In this document: positions 30,504 through 40,914 of the stretch, piece by piece
How the letters are laid out: each line of letters begins with the position of its first letter
Position numbering within the stretch: position 1 is the stretch's first letter
From: Ureibacillus xyleni
Lineage (GTDB): Bacteria > Bacillota > Bacilli > Bacillales_A > Planococcaceae
Length of the DNA stretch: 64,000 nucleotides
Direction of reading: 5' to 3'
NCBI RefSeq assembly: GCF_900217795.1
Contig: NZ_OBMQ01000003.1
Coordinates: 1 to 64,000 of the forward strand
Notes under the pieces: generated by a model
The model's database searches: none
The model's input: the letters and a program-made list of their open reading frames with translations, nothing else
What the model was told of the DNA's origin: nothing
Program-made: the position numbers and the translations under genes

Positions 30504-32132
30504 ATGAAAAAGAAAATATTACCCTTTATTCTAACGATTACACTTTCATTTACTTCACTTTCCTATTATTCTCTTCACTCCAATCTAGTATATGCAAATA
30601 ATGATGCAAAAGCGGATTTAATCGTTTCAGCAGAAAAATTATATTTAAGAGAAGGACCAGGACTATCTTATCCGATTTTGACTACATTAACAGAAGGTCA
30701 GAAATTACAGTTTATCGAAAAACAAAGTGATTGGTATCATGTGAAATTTCAAGATTATGAAGGGTGGGTCGCATCTTGGCTTACCTCTTCAATGGATAAA
30801 GAAGATGAATCAGCATCTACGAATAAAACAATCATTTCTCAAGTAGACCATTTGAATTTACGGGCAGAACCAAGTATAACATCACCTGTTATTAATCAAT
30901 TAAACATGGGCAATGAGGCGACAGTAATTCAACAACAAGATAACTGGTTTCAAGTCGTTTTCAACGGAACAACTGGCTGGGTGGCTACACAATATGTGTC
31001 TATTAAAAACAATGACGATTTAGAAGAACAAGAGCCTAAAAATGTTGAAATGGAAAAATCACCTTCAGAGGCGCAGGTTGAAATTGATCCTAACGCTTTT
31101 ACAATTACAGTTGATGCAGTGAATATTCGAAAAAAACCTAATCTATCCTCAAAAAAAATAGGTATTGGAAAAAAAGGCGAACAATATGAAGTGTTGGAGC
31201 GGGATAACAATTGGGTAAAAATCAAAATTGGTAATAAAAAAGGGTGGGTTTATAGTTTTTATGGAACATTTAATGTAAATCAAACCGAAACTATCACAAA
31301 TGAGAAAGAACAAAGTGAAAATCCCGCTTCTATTAATTTTGTGACAGTTATATATAATGGGACAAACCTTCGAGAAGCACCATCAACGTCGTCGAATGTA
31401 GTTGTCCATGCTAATGCTGGGGAAAAGTACAAAATAGTAGGGGCAGACGGCGATTGGTTTGAAGTAGAAATTAACCGGGATACGACTGCATTTGTTGCAA
31501 ATTGGGTTGTTTCTTTGAATGAAGAAAATGCTAAGATTGAAAAAGAATCAGAAAAAAGTAAAAAAGAAGAACGTAAAGAAGGAACATTAAAAGGAGTCAC
31601 AATCGTTATCGACCCGGGACATGGTGGTAATGATATGGGAACTACAGGTGTTCGAGGCACTGAAGAAAAAGATATTAATATTAAAACTGCAGAATTATTA
31701 ACATCTAAACTAAGAGCTAGTGGTGCAGAAGTGATTCTAACTCGTGAATCTGATATTTACGTGGATTTACGTAAACGCGTATCGATATCACATCAATATG
31801 CCGCTGATGCCTTTATTAGTATTCATTATGATGCAACAGAAGATAGTTCAATATCTGGATTTACAACTTATTATATTAATGATTATCAACAAAACTTAGC
31901 TCAATACGTCCATGAAGGTCTTGCCGAAAAAGTAAGCTTGCGAGATCGTGGTGTACAACCTGGCAATTATTTAGTTTTACGAGAAAACAAACAAAATGCG
32001 ATTTTAATAGAATTAGGCTATTTAAGTAATCCAAATGAAGAAAGAATCGTGACGACAGATGTTTATCGTGAACAGGCAACATTAGGTATTTACCAAGGTA
32101 TCTTAAACTACTTTGATAGTCAATTAGAATAA
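30504..32132 (+). CDS. Secreted N-acetylmuramoyl-L-alanine amidase with four SH3b domains
   Basis: This is an exported cell-wall hydrolase resembling B. subtilis YrvJ. A signal peptide covers about residues 1-32. Four bacterial SH3 domains follow at about 38-97, 108-170, 200-258 and 275-340, each with an LNLRxxPS-type start and a GWV end. A Lys/Glu-rich linker leads to an Amidase_3 catalytic domain (about 361-540) with zinc-site motifs VIDPGHGGNDMG, GTEEKDINI, ISIHYDA and ILIELGYLSN. Lone gene on the plus strand, divergent from the hisS leader and convergent with dtd. Confidence 0.93.
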   Translation: MKKKILPFILTITLSFTSLSYYSLHSNLVYANNDAKADLIVSAEKLYLREGPGLSYPILTTLTEGQKLQFIEKQSDWYHVKFQDYEGWVASWLTSSMDKEDESASTNKTIISQVDHLNLRAEPSITSPVINQLNMGNEATVIQQQDNWFQVVFNGTTGWVATQYVSIKNNDDLEEQEPKNVEMEKSPSEAQVEIDPNAFTITVDAVNIRKKPNLSSKKIGIGKKGEQYEVLERDNNWVKIKIGNKKGWVYSFYGTFNVNQTETITNEKEQSENPASINFVTVIYNGTNLREAPSTSSNVVVHANAGEKYKIVGADGDWFEVEINRDTTAFVANWVVSLNEENAKIEKESEKSKKEERKEGTLKGVTIVIDPGHGGNDMGTTGVRGTEEKDINIKTAELLTSKLRASGAEVILTRESDIYVDLRKRVSISHQYAADAFISIHYDATEDSSISGFTTYYINDYQQNLAQYVHEGLAEKVSLRDRGVQPGNYLVLRENKQNAILIELGYLSNPNEERIVTTDVYREQATLGIYQGILNYFDSQLE

Positions 32133-32134
32133 GA

Positions 32135-32182
32135 AAAACAGGCTGACTTCGATTGTTTTTATCGAGTCAGCCTCCTTTTATT
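32135..32182. terminator. Bidirectional terminator between the amidase gene and dtd
   Basis: GGCTGACTTCGAT and ATCGAGTCAGCC pair around a T-rich loop. Both flanks carry T-runs in the outgoing direction. Confidence 0.85.
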
Positions 32183-32624
32183 TACTTTTTGATTCTACAA
32201 TAACCGTAACAGGACCATCATTGACGAGCGCCACATCCATCATTGCACCAAAGATACCCGTTTCTACCTTTAACCCTAACTTTCTAAGCTCTTCATTAAA
32301 GGAATCCCATAAAGGATATGCCACTTCAGGACGTGCTGCTTCGATAAAACTCGGTCTTCTTCCTTTACGAGTATCCCCATAAAGCGTAAATTGCGACACC
32401 GAGAGTATGTCTCCCCCGTGTTCTAAAATCGATTTATTCATTTTGCCTTCTTCATCTTCAAAAAGACGGATTTCCGCAACTTTTTTTGCAACATACTTTA
32501 CATCTTCTAATGTGTCAGTATGAGTTAAACCTACAAGTAAAACGTAACCATATTCAATGGCACCAGCAACTTTTTCTTCAACTGTTACTGATGCTTTTTT
32601 ACTACGTTGGATAACGACTCTCAT
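32178..32624 (-). CDS. dtd: D-aminoacyl-tRNA deacylase
   Basis: This 148-aa enzyme removes D-amino acids (and glycine from tRNA-Ala) from mischarged tRNA. The active-site [17 protein letters not shown] and the Gly-cisPro motif [11 protein letters not shown] near the C-terminus are intact. It follows relA by 17 bp, the conserved relA-dtd order of Firmicutes. Confidence 0.95.
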   Translation of the reverse strand: MRVVIQRSKKASVTVEEKVAGAIEYGYVLLVGLTHTDTLEDVKYVAKKVAEIRLFEDEEGKMNKSILEHGGDILSVSQFTLYGDTRKGRRPSFIEAARPEVAYPLWDSFNEELRKLGLKVETGIFGAMMDVALVNDGPVTVIVESKSK

Positions 32625-32641
32625 GTTTATTACCTCTAAAT

Positions 32642-34840
32642 CTAATTGATAACACGTTGAACAGAATAAATATCTGGCAATTGTTTTATCCGTTCAACAA
32701 CTTTATGCAATCCTGTAATGTTTGAAATACTTATTGTTAAGTGAATTGTTGCAATTTTATCGTGATCTGCTCTACCAGTTACAGCAAGGATATTCGTTTT
32801 TGCTTCTGTTACTGCATGCATCACATCATTCAAAATACCTGGGCGATCAAAAGCAGATACCTCTATATCCACAGGGTATTCTTTTCGACTTGGTGCTTCA
32901 CTATGTTCCCATTCTACTTCAATAAGGCGATCTGCATGGTCTCCCTCTTGTATATTCGGACAATCGGCACGGTGTACTGAAACACCACGACCTTTTGTAA
33001 TGAAACCAACAATTTCATCACCCGGTACTGGGGTACAACAACGAGATAAGCGAATTAAGAGATTTTCAATTCCTTTTACAATAACCCCAGACTCTGTTCT
33101 ACGTCTTTTAGAAGAGGCATTTTGCATTTCTTTTACGATTTTTTCAAGAGCTTCTTCTTGTTCACGCTCACGACGTTTTTTCTCAGCCAAACGATTAACA
33201 ATTTGTAAAGGAGTAATTCCCCCAACACCAACAGCTGCATATAAATCATCTTCATTTGTATAATTTAATTTATCTAAAACACGCTTAATGTTTTCAGACG
33301 ATAGAACTTCCTTTAAATCATAGTCTTGTGCTTTTATTTCTTTCTCTACAAGTTCTTTCCCTTTAACTATATGTTCTTCACGTAAATGCTTTTTGAAAAA
33401 TTGTTTAATTTTATTTTTGGCTTGGGAACTTTGGGCTAACTTTAACCAATCACGACTTGGCCCGAAAGATTGTTTTGAAGTTAAAATTTCAATTATATCC
33501 CCCGTTTTTAAAGGCGTATCAAGGGGTACCATTTTTCCATTTACCTTTGCACCAATTGTTCGATTTCCAACCTCTGAGTGTACTCTGTAGGCAAAATCGA
33601 TTGGGACAGAACCCGCTGGAAGTTCAATCACTTCCCCTTTAGGCGTGAAGACATAAACCATATCCGAAAATAAATCGAATTTTAATGATTCCATAAATTC
33701 TTCCGCGTTAGACGATTCATTTTGGAATTCTAAAATTTCACGGAACCAAGTTAATTTTTGGTCAATGCTTTCCTTGTTATTATTTATATTTTTTCCTTCT
33801 TTATATGCCCAGTGAGCAGCAATCCCGTACTCAGCTATTTGGTGCATATCTTTTGTACGGATTTGAACTTCTAACGGATCGCCATATGGTCCAATCACTG
33901 TTGTATGTAGGGATTGATATAAATTTTGTTTTGGCATAGCAATGTAGTCTTTAAAGCGACCGGGCATTGGCTTCCAAAGAGTATGGACAATTCCTAATAC
34001 AGCATAACAATCTTTAATGCTATCTACTAAAATGCGGACAGCAAGCAAGTCATAAATTTCATTAAATTGTTTATTTTGTAAAACCATTTTTCGATAAATG
34101 CTATAAATATGTTTTGGTCGACCATATATTTCAGCATCGATTTCTACATCTTTTAATTGAGATTTTATTTCATCCATTACATTATCCAAATAAGCTTCTC
34201 GCTCAACTCTCTTACGTTTCATAAGGCTGACGATTCGATAGTATTGTTGTGGATTTAAATATCGTAGTGCTGTATCTTCAAGCTCCCATTTAACTTTAGA
34301 GATACCAAGGCGATGGGCGAGCGGTGCAAAGATTTCTAAAGTTTCATTTGAAATCCGGCGCTGTTTCTCAGCAGATAAATGTTTTAATGTACGCATATTG
34401 TGAAGGCGGTCTGCAAGTTTAATTAAGATAACTCGAATATCTTGCGCCATTGCAACGAACATTTTTCGGTGATTCTCAGCCTGTTGTTCTTTTTTCGATA
34501 AATATTTAATTTTTCCTAGCTTTGTAACCCCATCAACTAACATTGCAACTTCTTCACTAAATTCACGTACTAAGTCCTCACGAGTTACGATTGTATCCTC
34601 TACAACATCGTGAAGAAATCCTGCTGATACAGTTTCAGGATCCATTTGTAGTTCTGCTAAAATCCCCGCTACTTGGATTGGATGGATAATATACGGTTCA
34701 CCAGAACTACGGAGCTGTTCTTTATGTGCTTCATTCGCAACTTCGTATGCCTTTTTTACGAAGGCGACATGTTCATCATTCATATAAGTTTTGACCTGCG
34801 CGAATACATCTTCGGGCGTCAAAATTTGCTCTTTCGCCAT
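32642..34840 (-). CDS. relA: Bifunctional (p)ppGpp synthetase/hydrolase Rel
   Basis: This long RSH protein of 732 aa controls the stringent response. The hydrolase HD motif [10 protein letters not shown] is at about residues 74-83. The synthetase region includes [22 protein letters not shown], the TGS domain starts [16 protein letters not shown] (about 390), a zinc-finger region has [13 protein letters not shown], and a C-terminal ACT domain occupies about 655-732. Both enzymatic halves look intact. Apt, RecJ and SecDF lie upstream in the usual order. Confidence 0.96.
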   Translation of the reverse strand: MAKEQILTPEDVFAQVKTYMNDEHVAFVKKAYEVANEAHKEQLRSSGEPYIIHPIQVAGILAELQMDPETVSAGFLHDVVEDTIVTREDLVREFSEEVAMLVDGVTKLGKIKYLSKKEQQAENHRKMFVAMAQDIRVILIKLADRLHNMRTLKHLSAEKQRRISNETLEIFAPLAHRLGISKVKWELEDTALRYLNPQQYYRIVSLMKRKRVEREAYLDNVMDEIKSQLKDVEIDAEIYGRPKHIYSIYRKMVLQNKQFNEIYDLLAVRILVDSIKDCYAVLGIVHTLWKPMPGRFKDYIAMPKQNLYQSLHTTVIGPYGDPLEVQIRTKDMHQIAEYGIAAHWAYKEGKNINNNKESIDQKLTWFREILEFQNESSNAEEFMESLKFDLFSDMVYVFTPKGEVIELPAGSVPIDFAYRVHSEVGNRTIGAKVNGKMVPLDTPLKTGDIIEILTSKQSFGPSRDWLKLAQSSQAKNKIKQFFKKHLREEHIVKGKELVEKEIKAQDYDLKEVLSSENIKRVLDKLNYTNEDDLYAAVGVGGITPLQIVNRLAEKKRREREQEEALEKIVKEMQNASSKRRRTESGVIVKGIENLLIRLSRCCTPVPGDEIVGFITKGRGVSVHRADCPNIQEGDHADRLIEVEWEHSEAPSRKEYPVDIEVSAFDRPGILNDVMHAVTEAKTNILAVTGRADHDKIATIHLTISISNITGLHKVVERIKQLPDIYSVQRVIN

Positions 34841-34990
34841 TAGTTGTCCACCTTGTTAAAAATTTTTCAAAATTGATATATAAATTTAATTGTATAAAAA
34901 GTATGTATAAAAAGTAAAGATAAGTCATAAAATCATTTTGCGATTTCGACAAATTAGAACAATTTTCGAACTTTTTTCTCTTTAGTTTAT

Positions 34991-35031
34991 GAAAAACCTC
35001 TTTCAAAGTGATAAAAATCATGAAAGAGGTT
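34991..35031 (-). terminator. Terminator after apt
   Basis: AACCTCTTTCA and TGAAAGAGGTT pair, followed by a short T-run on the minus strand. This separates apt from relA. Confidence 0.75.
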
Positions 35032-35038
35032 GCTGTAA

Positions 35039-35551
35039 TTAATATTCAATTAACGTTTTTACAGGGTAGTCGCCAATTTTATCTCGACCTTGTAAATCTT
35101 TAAGCTCAATAATAAATGCACACCCTGCAACAACACCGCCTAATTTTTCAATAAGCTGAATTGTCGCATCAACTGTACCACCTGTTGCTAATAAATCATC
35201 AACAATTAACGCTTTTTGACCTGGTTTAATTGCATCTTGGTGCATTGTTAATACATCTGTTCCGTACTCTAGTCCATATTCTACTTTCACAACTTCACGA
35301 GGTAGTTTTCCTTCTTTACGAACAGGTACAAAACCAATTTCTAACGCATAAGCAACAGGGCAACCTATGATAAACCCACGTGCTTCAGGACCTACAATAA
35401 TATCTGCTCCTACTTCTTTCGCAAATTTTACGATTTCGTCTGCTGCATATTTGAAAGCTGGGCCGTTATCCATAATTGTTGTAATATCTTTGAAGCTAAT
35501 ACCTTCTTTCGGCCAGTTTTCTACTGTTGTGACATATTGTTTTAAATCCAT
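35039..35551 (-). CDS. apt: Adenine phosphoribosyltransferase
   Basis: Apt converts adenine and PRPP to AMP in purine salvage. The 170-aa protein has the type I PRTase fold with [18 protein letters not shown] and the PRPP-binding loop [21 protein letters not shown]. It lies 16 bp downstream of recJ. Confidence 0.96.
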   Translation of the reverse strand: MDLKQYVTTVENWPKEGISFKDITTIMDNGPAFKYAADEIVKFAKEVGADIIVGPEARGFIIGCPVAYALEIGFVPVRKEGKLPREVVKVEYGLEYGTDVLTMHQDAIKPGQKALIVDDLLATGGTVDATIQLIEKLGGVVAGCAFIIELKDLQGRDKIGDYPVKTLIEY

Positions 35552-35567
35552 TATCTATTTGTCCTCC

Positions 35568-37901
35568 TTAGGAATAATTATATTCCTTCATTCGATCGTT
35601 AAACCATTGTTTTAATTCTAAGTATGGTGCATATAAAAGGGTTTGTTCAATTTCAATTTGTTGCTCTCTTTTTTTATAGCACTGCGCTTCAGTTAATGCC
35701 CGTTTTGGTGCACTATTATCTACAGTTGTCAGACCATTATCTATTTTAACAAATCCTAACTCAAAAAACACGTTTGTCATGAATATTATTACTTCTGGAT
35801 TTAGTCCAATATGTTTCGAAAGTTGATCGATATGTTGTCGTAAGTTAAATGCTGGTCGTTTTTTTAAGAATGAATAATACCATGCAAAATGTTCTCTCGT
35901 TGGCATACCATTAAAAAACTTAGAATCCTGTGCATGGAATATTGCATACACACGCTGTGGCTGCACATGGTATAAAATTTTTTCTAACTGTTCTAAAGTA
36001 TCAGGTAAATCAAGGATAGCAATGTATTGAGAATTAATTTCTTCAGTATCCCCATTTTTCACTAAATTGATAGAGGAATTTATAATTGGTTTATACAATT
36101 CAATTGTCTTTTCATGGAACGCTACTACTGAACATTTGTCTAATGGAATAGAATGAATCCATTTTGAAATTTGGCTTTTTCCGCGATAATCGTATAATTG
36201 CCAATCATTTGTTTGAACATCTTCTATCATAAATTGTGGCTTTTTCTTCCCTTGCCATTCATTAATTTGTAAATCTCCTACAATCGATAAATTTACCCCA
36301 TATGAAATTTCTTCGTGTAAATAGCCTTTATTAAACCCAATGGCATCGATTGTACCAAATTTGTCTTCTAATTCCATTTTCAAATGGTTTTCGCCTGCAC
36401 CAATTTTACGCATGGAACGTACTTGAACATCTTGTAAGGCAAAAATTGGCTTAGCAAACCCTGTTCCAAACGGTCCGAGTTTTTTGATTTCTTCAATCGA
36501 TTCAACTGTTATTTCATCTATTTCTACCGGAACATCAATTAACAGTTTTGGTACAAGCATTTCTTCTGTAAGGCATTCTACAGCTTGTTTATGAAGTCGT
36601 CTACGTATTTCATCAACATATTCTAATGGAAATGTCATACCAGCTGCCATTGGATGTCCGCCAAAGTGTGGTAGTAATTCTCGATTTTTCGCAAGTTCAT
36701 TATACAAATGAAATCCTTCAATACTACGACCAGAACCCTTTGCTGTCCCTTTATCGAAATCGAGTGATAACACGATCGTAGGTTTATAATATTTTTCTAC
36801 AAGTCTTGAAGCCACGATTCCTATGACACCTGGATTCCAACCTTCTTTTGCAACAACGATTACAAGAGAATTAGAGATATCCTCATTATTTTCAATCATT
36901 TCAATTGCTTGTTCTGTAATTTCATTGACGATTTCTTTTCGTTCAGTATTTTTTGTATTTAAGAGTTTGGCACCTTCTGTTGCTTCTAATTCACTTTCGC
37001 TCATTAAAAAGGTAACTCCCGGGGCAGCCGTTCCCAATCGTCCAATTGCATTTAATCGTGGACCAAAATAAAAACCGATGACTTCTTCATTGATCTCATT
37101 TTGCTTTACACTTGTTATGCTACATAATGTTTTTACCCAAGGATTAGGAGAGATTTTCAATTGTTTAATCCCCTGTTGAACGATATAACGATTTTCACCT
37201 ACAAGCGGTACGAGATCGGCTATCGTCCCTATAGCTGCAAACTCATATAAATGTTCAGGTACTTCACCATATAATGCATGGGCTAATTTAAAGGCAACCC
37301 CTACCCCTGCTAATTCCCCAAAAGGATAATGCTTATCTGGAACGCGTGGATGAATAATGACATCTGCATCAGGTAATATATCTCCTGCTTCATGGTGGTC
37401 TGTTACAATGACATCCATTCCAAGTTCTTTTGCAATACGAATTGGTTCAATACCACTAATACCATTATCCACTGTAATGATTAATTGCACACCATCTTCA
37501 TGGGCTTTTCGAAAAAGCTCTTCATTAGGACCATAACCGTGCGTAAAACGATTTGGTATACAAAAATCTACATCTGCACCTAAATCACGAAGCACATTCA
37601 TCATGATTGTTGTACTTGTAATTCCATCTGCATCATAATCGCCGTAAACTAATATTTTTTCACCATTATTTAATGCTTTTTCAATGCGTTCTACTGCTTC
37701 TGCCATTCCGTGTAATAAATAAGGGTCATGTAACTGGTTTTCATCGATATGAAGTATGGATTTTGCTTTAGATGGAGTTTCGTAACCTCTTGATATTAAA
37801 ATCTTTGCCGCTATGGAAGATATATTTAATTCATTTTGTAGTTGTGTAACTGTCGCTTCTTGTGGTTGATGAACAATCCACTGTTTTTTTGATTCGATCA
37901 T
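35568..37901 (-). CDS. recJ: Single-stranded-DNA exonuclease RecJ
   Basis: RecJ is a 5'-3' ssDNA exonuclease for recombination and mismatch repair. DHH-family motifs are present: VYGDYDADGITSTT, TVDNGISG, VTDHHEAGDILPDADVIIHPR, and the DHHA1 segment LLPHFGGHPMAAGM. The 777-aa length includes the C-terminal extension of about 200 residues typical of Bacillales RecJ. ATG start. It lies between secDF and apt. Confidence 0.95.
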   Translation of the reverse strand: MIESKKQWIVHQPQEATVTQLQNELNISSIAAKILISRGYETPSKAKSILHIDENQLHDPYLLHGMAEAVERIEKALNNGEKILVYGDYDADGITSTTIMMNVLRDLGADVDFCIPNRFTHGYGPNEELFRKAHEDGVQLIITVDNGISGIEPIRIAKELGMDVIVTDHHEAGDILPDADVIIHPRVPDKHYPFGELAGVGVAFKLAHALYGEVPEHLYEFAAIGTIADLVPLVGENRYIVQQGIKQLKISPNPWVKTLCSITSVKQNEINEEVIGFYFGPRLNAIGRLGTAAPGVTFLMSESELEATEGAKLLNTKNTERKEIVNEITEQAIEMIENNEDISNSLVIVVAKEGWNPGVIGIVASRLVEKYYKPTIVLSLDFDKGTAKGSGRSIEGFHLYNELAKNRELLPHFGGHPMAAGMTFPLEYVDEIRRRLHKQAVECLTEEMLVPKLLIDVPVEIDEITVESIEEIKKLGPFGTGFAKPIFALQDVQVRSMRKIGAGENHLKMELEDKFGTIDAIGFNKGYLHEEISYGVNLSIVGDLQINEWQGKKKPQFMIEDVQTNDWQLYDYRGKSQISKWIHSIPLDKCSVVAFHEKTIELYKPIINSSINLVKNGDTEEINSQYIAILDLPDTLEQLEKILYHVQPQRVYAIFHAQDSKFFNGMPTREHFAWYYSFLKKRPAFNLRQHIDQLSKHIGLNPEVIIFMTNVFFELGFVKIDNGLTTVDNSAPKRALTEAQCYKKREQQIEIEQTLLYAPYLELKQWFNDRMKEYNYS

Positions 37902-38005
37902 TTTGTCACTTCCTCAATGACTAATTATACAAAAAAATATCGGTCTCTACTAACTTATAAATCATTTAAAATATTAGAAATCTTTTTCGCAAATAGAATT
38001 GACAC

Positions 38006-38045
38006 TAAAAAAAGACAAAGTGCACTAAAACACTTTGTCTCTTTT
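38006..38045 (-). terminator. Terminator after secDF
   Basis: AGACAAAGTG pairs with CACTTTGTCT around an 8-9 base loop, followed by TTTTTTT on the minus strand. Confidence 0.9.
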
Positions 38046-38054
38046 ACACGATGT

Positions 38055-40322
38055 TTACACAACTGGCTCGTCTGAACCCCATTGTTGTTTTTCTTTTTTC
38101 TCAACAACGGCACCTTTTTTACCCATTTCACGAGATTTTAAAGTGAACCAGACTTGAGCCGCAATACAGATTGATGAATACATCCCAGTAACTAAACCAA
38201 TCAGTAATGCAATCGAGAAGTTACGAATCGCAGGAGCACCGAAAATTAATAATGCAACTACTACGATGATAACTGTTAAAACGGTATTAATTGAACGTCC
38301 CATCGTTTGACGAAGGGATTTATTTACGATATCAGCAAGTTCTTCCTTAGAGGTGATTTTACCTTTTCGATCAATATTTTCACGAATACGGTCAAAGGTA
38401 ACAATTGTATCATTGATTGAGTAACCTACAATCGTTAAAATGGCCGCAATAAAAGTAATATCTACTTCTAAACGGAAAAGACTGAATATCGCTACCATGA
38501 AGAATACGTCATGTATTAATGAGATAATTGCCCCAACACCCATTCGCCATTCGAATCGGAAGGCAACGTAAATAATAATGCCTAAAGCGGCAATTGCAAG
38601 AGCTTTTATTGCATTTTTCACTAATTCTTGACCTACAGTTGGTGAAACAGTGCTAACACTAGGTTCGTGACCGTAGTCTTTAAGTACAGCAGCTTTTAAA
38701 TCTAATATTTCTTTTTGACTCAAATCTTTTTTATATCGAATACTTGCATTGTTTTGTTCCTCGCCAGAAATGACTACATTTTCTGAAGGGAAGCCTATTT
38801 TATCTATATAATCTGTTATCTCATCTTGAGTAATTTTTTCATCTGCTAAAATTTCTACACGAGTACCACTAGAGAAGTCAATACCTAAGTTTAATTTAAA
38901 CACTCCAAGGATAATTGCCCCAACTAGTAGAATAATAATTGAGAACGAGTAAAATTTCTTACGGTTATGAACGAAATCGAATCGATCGAAATTCGTTGAT
39001 AAATCTAATGATTCTAAGCCTTCAGAAGCATCGTGAATTTTAGACTTACGAACTCCATAAAGGAATGGATTATCAAAGTAACCACTTTTTACAAGTAGAC
39101 TCATTAGTATACGTGATAACCATACAGCAGTTACGAAACTTAGTACAATTGAAATCATTAATGTTGTTGCAAACCCTTTAACTGAGCTTGTTCCAAAGAA
39201 GAATAGAACGGCTGCAGCAAGTAATGTAGTTAGTTGCGCATCAACAATTGCCGATAACGATTGTTTCGAACCAAGATGGAATGCCTCTTTTACAGTTTTC
39301 CCTACTCGCAATTCTTCTCTAATACGCTCAGCAGTTAAAATGTTTGCATCCACTGCCATACCAATACCAAGAACAAGAGCTGCAATACCTGGTAATGTTA
39401 ACACAGCATTAATGCCGTTAAATATTAATAATACTAAGTAAGTAAATACCGATAATGTAATAATCGAAATAAAACCTGGCAAACGATAATACAATACCAT
39501 GAATAAGAAAATAACAAGAACACCAATTACACTTGCAAATACAGTACTTTTTAATGCTTGTTCACCAAATTGAGCACCTACAGAAGTTGAATAAATTTCT
39601 GTTAGCTTAACAGGTAAGGCACCTGCATTTAAAACACTTGCAAAGTCTTTTGTTTCTTGAACGGTAAAGTTACCGCTAATCATTACATCTGTTGTATTTA
39701 AAACTTGGTTAACAGATGCAGCAGAAATAAATTTTGGATCTGGTTTTTGTGATTCAGCTGCATACGAATCGACGCCTTCTTGGAAATCAAGCCAAACTAC
39801 TAGAAAGTTTTGTCCAGCTGGCATTTGTGATACTTTGCTCGTAACATCTGCAAATTTAGAAGCATCTTTCAATGTTAACGTTACGATTGGACGGTTTTGT
39901 TGGTCAAAGGAAGCTTTTGCTCCACCTTCTTTTAAATCTGTACCATCTAATAACACTTTGTCGTTAACATCACGGAACGTTAAATTTGCCGTACTAGATA
40001 GCAATTCCCTAGCAGATGATTGATCGTCAATCCCTGCAAGTTGAACACGGATTCGATCTTCACCTTCAACCTGAATACTTGGTTCGCTTACACCAAACTG
40101 GTTGATACGATTGGAAAGGGCCGTTGTCGTATCCGTCATGACATCCTGAGTTATTTTTTGACCATCTTTTAGAGGTGAAACTTCATATAAAACCTCAAAT
40201 CCACCTTGCAAATCAAGCCCGAGTTTTACGTCTTTTAAAACTCCCTGTACCGTTGTACCCATTGCCGCAAATAAGACGACAGCAACGAGGACAAAAGTAA
40301 AAATCCGGCTCTTTAATTTCAT
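38055..40322 (-). CDS. secDF: Protein translocase subunit SecDF (fused)
   Basis: This is a 755-aa fusion of SecD and SecF, a proton-driven membrane component that helps Sec export. The SecD half has an N-terminal helix, DLQGGFEVLYEV and a large extracytoplasmic domain, then five helices with GIGMAVDANILTAERIREELR. The SecF half begins at about residue 450 and has LGIDFSSGTRVEI and VGYSINDTIVTFDRIRENI. ATG 40322 has GAGGAGG upstream; the frame is open 45 codons further but that part is not conserved. A perfect hairpin lies just upstream. Confidence 0.95.
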   Translation of the reverse strand: MKLKSRIFTFVLVAVVLFAAMGTTVQGVLKDVKLGLDLQGGFEVLYEVSPLKDGQKITQDVMTDTTTALSNRINQFGVSEPSIQVEGEDRIRVQLAGIDDQSSARELLSSTANLTFRDVNDKVLLDGTDLKEGGAKASFDQQNRPIVTLTLKDASKFADVTSKVSQMPAGQNFLVVWLDFQEGVDSYAAESQKPDPKFISAASVNQVLNTTDVMISGNFTVQETKDFASVLNAGALPVKLTEIYSTSVGAQFGEQALKSTVFASVIGVLVIFLFMVLYYRLPGFISIITLSVFTYLVLLIFNGINAVLTLPGIAALVLGIGMAVDANILTAERIREELRVGKTVKEAFHLGSKQSLSAIVDAQLTTLLAAAVLFFFGTSSVKGFATTLMISIVLSFVTAVWLSRILMSLLVKSGYFDNPFLYGVRKSKIHDASEGLESLDLSTNFDRFDFVHNRKKFYSFSIIILLVGAIILGVFKLNLGIDFSSGTRVEILADEKITQDEITDYIDKIGFPSENVVISGEEQNNASIRYKKDLSQKEILDLKAAVLKDYGHEPSVSTVSPTVGQELVKNAIKALAIAALGIIIYVAFRFEWRMGVGAIISLIHDVFFMVAIFSLFRLEVDITFIAAILTIVGYSINDTIVTFDRIRENIDRKGKITSKEELADIVNKSLRQTMGRSINTVLTVIIVVVALLIFGAPAIRNFSIALLIGLVTGMYSSICIAAQVWFTLKSREMGKKGAVVEKKEKQQWGSDEPVV

Positions 40323-40339
40323 CTTAAAAATCCTCCTCA

Positions 40340-40370
40340 ATGTGTGTATACATACCCCATGTATACACAA
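40340..40370 (-). promoter_or_regulatory. Perfect inverted repeat just upstream of the secDF ribosome binding site
   Basis: TGTGTATACAT and ATGTATACACA (11 bp) surround a 5-base loop, ending just before the GAGGAGG of secDF. It could be a leader hairpin or an operator. There is no T-run, so it is not a terminator. A second dyad (GATTTGGT / ACCAAATC) lies at 40417-40438. Confidence 0.4.
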
Positions 40371-40505
40371 ACACGCATAAAGCGATTTGCGCCAAAAATA
40401 TGATAAAACCCAATTTGATTTGGTGTTGGAACCAAATCGATTATTTATGTAACACACTAATTATGAGTTACGAAAGCAAACCTGTCAAACTGAATCCGCA
40501 TGGAA

Positions 40506-40823
40506 TTATTTCTCAGTTTCCGAAGCCTTTGGATTGAGTAAATCCTTCAATTCATCATTATTAATTTCACTAAACCAATCGACAGCTTGAAATTGCTGAA
40601 TTTGAAAATGACTCACAATATCTGACGCTTTTATTGTAAAAATCGTTGCAACGATTTCATGTAAATGAATCTCTTCAATTATTTGTTTCCGCCATTTTTT
40701 TTTAATACAAAAGTTCCAAATATCTTCTTTTGTAATGCTATCATACTCGTAATATTTGATTTCTTCTAACTTACTTTCTAATACTGGTAACACTTTTTTG
40801 TAAAGCTCTTCGTATTGAATCAT
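40506..40823 (-). CDS. comN: Post-transcriptional regulator ComN family (YrzD)
   Basis: This 105-aa protein matches the family that includes B. subtilis ComN, which affects comE mRNA and localises to the poles with DivIVA. IQYEELYKKVLPVLESKLEE and DIWNFCIKKKWRKQ are typical. Its position between secDF and spoVB is that of yrzD. ATG 40823 is 8 bases after GGTGGGG; the frame opens at GTG 40832 inside that SD. Confidence 0.8.
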   Translation of the reverse strand: MIQYEELYKKVLPVLESKLEEIKYYEYDSITKEDIWNFCIKKKWRKQIIEEIHLHEIVATIFTIKASDIVSHFQIQQFQAVDWFSEINNDELKDLLNPKASETEK

Positions 40824-40914
40824 AACATTCACCCCACCAGTAGTTTTAACTCTCGTCCCCTTTGCATACAGTTATTGTAGCTGATATTTCTTGAAATGAG
40901 AAGGGATTGAATGA

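Noticed and set aside
40323-40457. 45-codon N-terminal extension of SecDF, considered as a leader or arrest peptide
   Set aside because: A strong GAGGAGG SD precedes the internal ATG at 40322, and the extension is Cys/Trp-rich, unlike SecD N-termini, and crosses the hairpin. No separate start and stop define a leader peptide.
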